DNA of 64,000 nucleotides, taken from contig CAWCMK010000004.1 in NCBI GenBank assembly GCA_963796705.1, positions 806,001-870,000 on the forward strand, given 5' to 3'. This document shows positions 58,703-64,000 of this stretch, in pieces (positions within the stretch are counted from its first letter, which is position 1; the number at the start of each line of letters is the position of its first letter). Below the pieces are notes generated by a model. It saw only the letters and a program-made list of their open reading frames with translations, did not search any database and had not been told where the DNA came from. The position numbers and the translations under genes are program-made. The DNA is from VRUE01 sp963796705. Its GTDB lineage: Bacteria; Actinomycetota; Thermoleophilia; Solirubrobacterales; 70-9.

Positions 58703-60735
58703 GAATCGAGCAGCGCCCGCAGGCCGTCTTCGTCGAGAATTTCGGTGCCGAGCTCCTCGGCCTTCGCGAGCTTTGAGCCGGGGCTCTCACCGGCGACGAC
58801 GTAGTCGGTCTTCTTGGACACCGAGTTGGTCACCCTGCCGCCAGCCGCCTTGATGATCGCAGCCGCCTCCTCGCGCGTGAGGTCCGCCAGGGTGCCGGTC
58901 AGGACGACGGTCTTGCCCTCCAGGGGCCCCCCGTTGCGGCGCATTTCGGCCGGCTCCAGCGCCAGCCGCAACCCCTTTTCCCGCAGCTTGTCGATCAACT
59001 CCGCAGTGCGCTCGTCAGCCAACGACTCGGCGATCTGCACGGCCATGATCGGCCCGACCCCCTCAACCGCCTCGATCTGCTCGGGGTCGGCCCGCCGCAG
59101 CGCCTCGATCGAGCCGAAATGCATCGCCAGCGCCTCGGCGGTGACGTAGCCGACGCCGGGAAGGCCAAGTGCGTAGAGGACCCGCTGGAAGGGACGCTCC
59201 CGCGAGACCTCGATCGCGGCGAGAAGATTGCGCGCCGAAATCTCACCGAAACCCTCCAGCCGCGTCAGGGTCGCCTCGTCGAGGTCATAGAGGTCGCCGA
59301 CATCACCGATCAGTCCCTCCTGGAGGAAACGCAGCGCCTGCTTCTCGCCAAGACCGTCGATGTCCATCGCCCCCTTGCTGACGAAATGCTTGACGTGTTG
59401 GAAGGACTGCCCCGGGCAGCCCGCGCGGTTGGGGCAGATCGTGAAGACCCCGTCGTCGGGCTTGACCGTCTCGGTTCCGCAGGCCGGGCACCGCTTTGGC
59501 GGTCTCGGGCGCCGACTTCCCTTTTTGCGTTTTTGGATGAGGGGCGCAACCACCTGCGGGATCACATCGCCGGCGCGCATCACCACGACCTCGTCTCCCA
59601 CGCGGACATCCTTGCGCGCCAGGTCCTCCTCGTTGTGGAGGGTCGCGGTGGTCACCGTGACGCCCCCGACGTGAACGGGCTCGAGCATCGCAAAGGGGAT
59701 CAGGTGCCCGGTCCGGCCGACGTTCCAGACGACATCGAGCAGCCTGGTCGTCGCCGTCGTCGGCGGAAACTTCCAGGCGATCGCCCAGCGCGGCTCACGC
59801 CCGACGATGCCCAGCTCGCGCCAGAGAGCGCGCTCATCCACCTTGACCACCACCCCGTCGATCTCGTAGTCCAGCTGCTCGCGGCGCTCCTCCCACCAGT
59901 GGCAGCGCTCGACCACCGACTCGATTTCCTCGTGGTGCGCGGTGTCGGGATTGACCTTGAAGCCCTTCCGGCGCAGCCAGGCGACCTCGTCTGAGTGACT
60001 GGCGAGCTCGAGGCCGTGAGCCGCACCGATCGAGTAGCACCAGATCGAGAGGGGGCGTTCGGCGGCCAGCGCCGGGTCGAGCTGGCGGATCGAGCCGGCG
60101 GCCGAGTTGCGGGGGTTCGCGAAGGTCGACTCGCCGGCGGCCGCGCGCCGCTCGTTGAGCGCCTTGAAGTCGGCGATCGGCAGGTAGACCTCGCCGCGCA
60201 CTTCAACCAGCTCCGGCGGCTCCTCGATTCGCAGCGGAATGGCTCCGATCGTTCGCAGGTTCTGGGTCACATCCTCACCGACCCGCCCGTCGCCGCGGGT
60301 CGCGCCGCGGGTCAGAACGCCGTCTTCATAGACCAGCGTCATCGCCAACCCGTCGATCTTCGGCTCGGTCGTGTAGCTGAACTGCGCGGCGCTGATGTCG
60401 AGCCGCCTCAGGTGGTTGCGGATCCGTGTCTCCCAGGCGCGCAGCTCCTCCTCGCTGCGGGCGTTGGCCAACGAGAGCATCGGCTCGAGGTGCTCAACCT
60501 GCTCGAAGCGATCCAGGGGTGGGGCACCGACCCGCTGCGTCGGGGAGTCGGGTCTGCGCAGCTCCGGATGCTCAGCCTCGATCGCGCGCAGCTCGTCGAG
60601 CAGGGCGTCGTAGGCATCGTCACCGATCTCGGGTTCGTCGAGGACGTAGTAAAGACGGTTGTGGTGCGTCAGCTCCTGCCTCAGGTGCTCCGCGCGCTCG
60701 CTCGCCTCCCTGTCCGTCGCGGGCGTTCTAGACAC
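58696..60735 (-). CDS. ligA: NAD-dependent DNA ligase
   Basis: 679 aa, usual length. Adenylation domain with EPKIDGLAM (K126), RGDGRVGEDVT, the OB fold, a Zn Cys4 site (CPACGTETV...CPNRAGCPG), HhH repeats and a C-terminal BRCT domain (GKTVVLTGTLADLTREEA). Seals nicks in replication and repair. Its start overlaps the surE stop by 8 nt. Confidence 0.96.
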   Translation of the reverse strand: MSRTPATDREASERAEHLRQELTHHNRLYYVLDEPEIGDDAYDALLDELRAIEAEHPELRRPDSPTQRVGAPPLDRFEQVEHLEPMLSLANARSEEELRAWETRIRNHLRRLDISAAQFSYTTEPKIDGLAMTLVYEDGVLTRGATRGDGRVGEDVTQNLRTIGAIPLRIEEPPELVEVRGEVYLPIADFKALNERRAAAGESTFANPRNSAAGSIRQLDPALAAERPLSIWCYSIGAAHGLELASHSDEVAWLRRKGFKVNPDTAHHEEIESVVERCHWWEERREQLDYEIDGVVVKVDERALWRELGIVGREPRWAIAWKFPPTTATTRLLDVVWNVGRTGHLIPFAMLEPVHVGGVTVTTATLHNEEDLARKDVRVGDEVVVMRAGDVIPQVVAPLIQKRKKGSRRPRPPKRCPACGTETVKPDDGVFTICPNRAGCPGQSFQHVKHFVSKGAMDIDGLGEKQALRFLQEGLIGDVGDLYDLDEATLTRLEGFGEISARNLLAAIEVSRERPFQRVLYALGLPGVGYVTAEALAMHFGSIEALRRADPEQIEAVEGVGPIMAVQIAESLADERTAELIDKLREKGLRLALEPAEMRRNGGPLEGKTVVLTGTLADLTREEAAAIIKAAGGRVTNSVSKKTDYVVAGESPGSKLAKAEELGTEILDEDGLRALLDSQ

Positions 60736-61528
60736 TTGCCGTCAGCAGCGCTTCGAACCCCCATCCCCTGAGGGTCTCGATGCCGCCATGGTCGGTCAGG
60801 TCGAAGTGGATCGGCGTCACCGAGATCCGTCCCTTGGCCACGGCGTTGAGATCGGTTCCCTCGATCTCCTCATAACCCGGCTGCCAACCGTAGATCTCGT
60901 AGCGACGGCGGCTGTCTGACTCCTCGCCGACCAGCTTCAACTCGTCGTTGTAGATCCGTTTGCCAAGTTTTGTGACCTCGACGCCCGTCGGCTCGCCCGC
61001 CGGGCAGTTGATGTTGATCAAGGTCGCCTCCGGCATCGGCTCCTCGAGCAGGCGACCAACCAGGGCTGCCGCGAACGGTGCCGCGATGTCGAAGTCAAAG
61101 CGGCCGCTCACATAGCCCATGCCTCCGCCCGAGGACTGCTGGGAGACCGCGAGCGCCGGAATGCCGAGCACGATTCCCTCGAAGGCGGCTGCGACGGTGC
61201 CCGAGTAGGTGATGTCGTCGCCCAGGTTGGCGCCGTGATTGACGCCGGAGACGATCAGATCGGGGCGCTCTCCAACCAGACCCAGCTCGGCGAAGCGCAC
61301 GCAGTCGACCGGCGTGCCGTCGGTCGCGTAGCCGACATCGCCATCGCCGAACTCGACCTCCTGCACGGTCAGCGGGGCGCGCGTCGTGATGCTGCGCGCC
61401 GTCGCGCTGCGGTTCGAGTCAGGGGCGATCACGTCGACCTCGATCCCGTCAACCGCACGAAGCGCCCGACGCGCCGCCTGCAGGCCGGGCGCCGTGATCC
61501 CGTCGTCGTTTGTGAGCAAGACTCGCAC
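60728..61528 (-). CDS. surE: 5'/3'-nucleotidase SurE
   Basis: 266 aa from GTG 61528 (VRVLLTNDDGITAPG), the metal-binding NDDG at residues 7-10. Further motifs: APDSNRSATARSITTRAPL, GTPVDCVRF and SGVNHGANLGDDITYSGTVAAA. The longer frame upstream is noise over truA. Hydrolyses nucleoside monophosphates and short polyphosphate in stress survival. Confidence 0.94.
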   Translation of the reverse strand: MRVLLTNDDGITAPGLQAARRALRAVDGIEVDVIAPDSNRSATARSITTRAPLTVQEVEFGDGDVGYATDGTPVDCVRFAELGLVGERPDLIVSGVNHGANLGDDITYSGTVAAAFEGIVLGIPALAVSQQSSGGGMGYVSGRFDFDIAAPFAAALVGRLLEEPMPEATLININCPAGEPTGVEVTKLGKRIYNDELKLVGEESDSRRRYEIYGWQPGYEEIEGTDLNAVAKGRISVTPIHFDLTDHGGIETLRGWGFEALLTASV

Positions 61529-61536
61529 CGAGAGCG

Positions 61537-61542
61537 ATTCTA
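61537..61542 (-). promoter_or_regulatory. -10 element of surE (leaderless type)
   Basis: TAGAAT, 8 nt before GTG 61528. Confidence 0.45.
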
Positions 61543-61559
61543 GGCGGCACGAGCCCCGG

Positions 61560-61565
61560 CATACT
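61560..61565 (+). promoter_or_regulatory. -10 element of truA
   Basis: CATACT, 7 nt before ATG 61573; one mismatch from TATACT. Confidence 0.35.
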
Positions 61566-61572
61566 GCCGCCG

Positions 61573-62313
61573 ATGGAGAGCAACGTGCGCCTGGACATCG
61601 AATACGACGGTTCGGCCTTCTCGGGCTGGGCGCGACAGTCGACCGGTGTCCGCACCGTGCAGGGGGAGCTGGAGAGCGCCCTGGAGACGGTCCTGCGCGA
61701 ACCGGTGCAGCTGACGGTGGCTGGGCGAACTGACGCCGGCGTTCATGCGCTCGGCCAGGTGGCAAGCTTCATCAGCAGATCCCCGGTCCCCGCCGATCTG
61801 GCACGGCGTCTCAACGGCATCGCCCCCGAGGACATCGCCGTGACCGCGGCTGGAGTCGCCCCGGAGGGTTTCGATGCCCGTCGCGACGCACGCTCGCGCC
61901 GCTATCTCTATCGCGTCCTCGCCCGGCAGGTCGTCGATCCCTTCGAGCGCGGGCGGGCGCTCTGGTGGCCCCACCGGCTCGATCGCGAGAGGCTGGCCGC
62001 CTGCGCCGCGACCTTGCCGGGCACCCACGACTTCACCGCCTTCACCCCCACCCAGACAGAACACGTCCGCTTGGAGCGCGAGCTGCTCTTCGCCCGCTGG
62101 GACTGGGACGGGCCCCTGGGCAGCTTCCGGGTCAGCGCCGACGCCTTCATGCGCAACATGGTTCGCGTCCTGGTGGGCACGATGCTCGAGGTTGGCGCCG
62201 GGCGGCGCACGGTTCAGGACTTCGCGGGCCTTCTCGAAGGGGCCCCCCGCTCGGCGGCCGGAGAGACCGCCCCGGCCCACGGCCTCTACCTGGAGTCGGT
62301 TGACTACGACTGA
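61573..62313 (+). CDS. truA: tRNA pseudouridine synthase A
   Basis: 246 aa. GRTDAGVHA holds the catalytic Asp54; LDIEYDGSAFSGW and FHxxD-like RRYLYRVLA regions fit. Converts U38-40 of tRNA anticodon arms to pseudouridine. Unusually it points toward rplQ (ends 1 nt before the rplQ stop) instead of following it in the same direction. Confidence 0.94.
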   Translation: MESNVRLDIEYDGSAFSGWARQSTGVRTVQGELESALETVLREPVQLTVAGRTDAGVHALGQVASFISRSPVPADLARRLNGIAPEDIAVTAAGVAPEGFDARRDARSRRYLYRVLARQVVDPFERGRALWWPHRLDRERLAACAATLPGTHDFTAFTPTQTEHVRLERELLFARWDWDGPLGSFRVSADAFMRNMVRVLVGTMLEVGAGRRTVQDFAGLLEGAPRSAAGETAPAHGLYLESVDYD

Positions 62314-62314
62314 G

Positions 62315-62668
62315 CTAGACGAGCTCCAGGAAGACCATCTCGGTCGAGTCGGACTTCCGCGGACCGAGCTTGACGATCCGGGTGTAGCCGCCCGGTCGCT
62401 CGAGGTAGCGCGGGGCGACCTCCTCGAAGAGCTTGTGGACGATGAACTTGTCGTTGTGCAGCGTCGCCAGCGCCTGGCGCCGGGCGTGAAGATCGCCGCG
62501 CTTGGCAAGGGTGATCAGTTGCTCGACCTCGGGCTTCACCGCCTTGGCCTTCGCCTGGCTGGTTTCGATCCGCTCGTGCTCGATCAGCTGCTTTGAGAGG
62601 TTGGCCAGCAACGCCTCGCGGTGGGCCGCATCGCGGCTCAGCTTGTTCCGCTTCTTGCGATGGCGCAT
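62315..62668 (-). CDS. rplQ: 50S ribosomal protein L17
   Basis: 117 aa. MRHRKKRNKLSRDAAHREALL is the L17 N-terminus; GGYTRIVKLGPRKSDSTEMVFLELV the C-terminus. 27 nt after rpoA, the standard alpha-operon order. Confidence 0.97.
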   Translation of the reverse strand: MRHRKKRNKLSRDAAHREALLANLSKQLIEHERIETSQAKAKAVKPEVEQLITLAKRGDLHARRQALATLHNDKFIVHKLFEEVAPRYLERPGGYTRIVKLGPRKSDSTEMVFLELV

Positions 62669-62695
62669 CCGGACCTCCCGCTGCTTCCGCTCTTC

Positions 62696-63676
62696 TCAGT
62701 CCTGCTGGAGGTCGAGCCCCCGCGAGTGCAGGGTCTCGATCACTTCCTCGATCGATTTCTGGCCGAAGTTGGGAATTGCGTTGAGCTCAGAGCGCGACTT
62801 GCGGACCAGATCGCCCACGGTCTGCACGCCGGCCCGCTTCAGGCAGTTGTATGAGCGCACCCCCAACTCCAGCTCCTCGATCAGGATCTCGTCGAGGCCG
62901 TTGGCGCCGGCCACGTCGCTGCCGGGCACGGGGCTCGAGAGGGAGTCGGCGGGAACGGCGACCGGCTCGCGCGCGGTCAGCTCCTCGACCCGCTCGGCGT
63001 CGGTGAAGATCGCCAGGCTCTTGATCAGGATCTCGGAGGCCTCGCGAAGTGCCGCTGCCGGCTCAATCGAGCCGTCGGTCTCAAGGTCGAGTGTCAGTTT
63101 GTCGAAATCGGTGCGCTGCCCGACCCGGGCGGTCGCGACGGCGTAGGAAGCGCGCCGAATCGGTGAGAAGATCGAGTCGATCGGGATCACGCCGATAGGC
63201 TGGTCGTCGGACTTGTTCTCTTCCGCCGGCGAGTATCCACGACCCCGACCGATCGTCAGGTAGACCTCGAGTTTGGTTTTCTTCTCGAGCGTCGCGATCG
63301 GGGCGTCGGGGTTGAGGATCTCGACGCCGGACGGCAGGTCGATGTCCTTGGCCTTGATCTCACCGGGGCCGGTCGCTACAAGGGGCGCCTCGACCTCGTC
63401 GGCATCGGTGTGCATGCGGACGACGAGATCCTTCAGGTTGAGGACGATGTCGGTGACGTCCTCTTTTACGCCGGGGACGCTGGAGAACTCGTGCGCGACC
63501 CCCTCGATGCGGACGCTGGTTATCGCCGCGCCGCCGAGCGAGGACAGCAGCACACGACGCAGACTGTTGCCGAAGGTGTAGCCGAATCCCTTGTCGAGCG
63601 GCTCGATTGTGAACGTGCCGCGACGGTCGTCGACCTTCTCTGAGCTGATGCGGGGGACCTGGAAGTCAGTGGTCAT
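62696..63676 (-). CDS. rpoA: RNA polymerase alpha subunit
   Basis: 326 aa from ATG 63676 (MTTDFQVPRISSEKVD). Alpha-NTD with GFGYTFGNSLRRVLLSSLGGAAIT, and alpha-CTD with LEELELGVRSYNCLKRAGVQTVGDLV. The frame extends upstream but without similarity. Confidence 0.97.
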   Translation of the reverse strand: MTTDFQVPRISSEKVDDRRGTFTIEPLDKGFGYTFGNSLRRVLLSSLGGAAITSVRIEGVAHEFSSVPGVKEDVTDIVLNLKDLVVRMHTDADEVEAPLVATGPGEIKAKDIDLPSGVEILNPDAPIATLEKKTKLEVYLTIGRGRGYSPAEENKSDDQPIGVIPIDSIFSPIRRASYAVATARVGQRTDFDKLTLDLETDGSIEPAAALREASEILIKSLAIFTDAERVEELTAREPVAVPADSLSSPVPGSDVAGANGLDEILIEELELGVRSYNCLKRAGVQTVGDLVRKSRSELNAIPNFGQKSIEEVIETLHSRGLDLQQD

Positions 63677-63713
63677 GAGTTCCTCGAGTTTGCGGGTTGG
63701 ATTGAGGTCCGGG

Positions 63714-64000
63714 CTACTTGGAGTACAGCTCGACGATGAGCTGCTCCTGGACCGGCGCCGAGATCTCCGCGCGCTCGGGGTAGCGCAGGACCTTGGCGGT
63801 GAGCGAATCATGGTCGGCCTGAAGCCAGGCCGGCACGGTTGAAACCAGCTCGGTCGCCTTGCGAATCGTGTCGGCGGCGGCAGAGTCGGCCTTGATCGAG
63901 ATCACGTCTTCGGGGCGCACGTGGTAGGAGGGCACGTCGACGCGGCGTCCGTTTACCAGCCAGTGACCATGACGGATCAACTGGCGCGCCTGGCGCCTCG
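63714..64000 (-). CDS. rpsD: 30S ribosomal protein S4 (partial, N-terminus outside window)
   Basis: About 95 C-terminal residues. RRQARQLIRHGHWLVNGRRVDVPSYHVRPEDVI is the S4 RNA-binding domain, and the end (IVELYSK) matches S4. First visible gene of the alpha operon; 37 nt before rpoA. Confidence 0.95.
   Translation of the reverse strand, partial: RRQARQLIRHGHWLVNGRRVDVPSYHVRPEDVISIKADSAAADTIRKATELVSTVPAWLQADHDSLTAKVLRYPERAEISAPVQEQLIVELYSK

Noticed and set aside
61400..61425. GGTTCGAGTC resembling a tRNA T-loop
   Set aside because: It lies inside surE codons and no cloverleaf can be folded around it.

Overview
The window is high-GC DNA from the chromosome of an actinobacterium. The best guess is the Thermoleophilia (Solirubrobacterales-like). 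That placement is an inference, not proven. It rests on the rpsD-rpoA-rplQ-truA order at the right end, a GAP-family membrane protein, a deazaflavin-type nitroreductase-family protein, a DUF4389 protein, a SigB/SigF partner-switching module, and secreted proteins with a Cys-Lys-rich basic tail that I associate with that class. Coding density is very high and many neighbouring genes overlap by 1, 4 or 8 nt. There are no rRNA genes, CRISPR arrays or intact mobile elements. One tRNA gene (Pro, anticodon CGG) is present.

Layout. (1) 1-6.6 kb: a divergent acyl-CoA/beta-keto-acid catabolic locus (OsmC-like, BKACE, acyl-CoA carboxylase carboxyltransferase and enoyl-CoA hydratase leftward; two acyl-CoA dehydrogenases and an NTF2-like protein rightward). 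(2) 6.6-7.1 kb: tyrosine recombinase debris. (3) 7.2-15.3 kb: a surface/glycan region: secreted beta-helix protein, YjbR-like protein, GH92 mannosidase, GT39 glycosyltransferase, GtrA flippase-like protein and a GH114 lipoprotein. (4) 15.3-23.2 kb: small metabolic genes (SixA, FAH, VOC, GNAT, NTF2-like, two SDRs, a deazaflavin-type reductase, an MBL lactonase-like protein). (5) 23.2-28.7 kb: a leftward glpK - plsC - MMPL lipid unit facing a double-TetR regulator. (6) 30-40.4 kb: stand-alone biotinyl carrier, enoyl-CoA hydratase, AlkA-type glycosylase, CHASE-GGDEF cyclase and bioB-bioF-bioD, then a leftward MarR-MFS efflux pair, then bioA behind a textbook CRP-type operator. (7) 40.4-46.8 kb: ECF sigma/DUF4349, NUDIX, HAD, LemA and its partner, rubredoxin and GMC oxidoreductase. 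(8) 46.8-51.5 kb: Mn-type SOD and a general-stress partner-switching module (SigF-like sigma, RsbW-like kinase, RsbV-like antagonist, RsbU-like phosphatase, NTF2-like protein). (9) 51.8-64 kb: secreted glycosidase, tRNA-Pro, DsbA-like thioredoxin, acyl-CoA synthetase, patatin, PBP4-type carboxypeptidase, ligA, surE, truA, rplQ, rpoA and rpsD (cut by the window end).

Three patterns go beyond ordinary annotation. First, about eighteen transcription-unit-leading genes carry a TAnnnT-type -10 hexamer only 6-10 nt before the start codon, which suggests that leaderless mRNAs are the norm here. Second, in both arms of the divergent acyl-CoA locus every gene joint becomes gapless if a 32-codon micro-ORF (1133-1231 and 5370-5468) and one CTG start are accepted; a third micro-ORF bridges plsC and the MMPL gene. 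Third, two nearly identical GGTTT-N17-GGGTA elements lie before the SigF-like sigma gene and before its RsbW-like regulator. They look like autoregulated SigF-type promoters.
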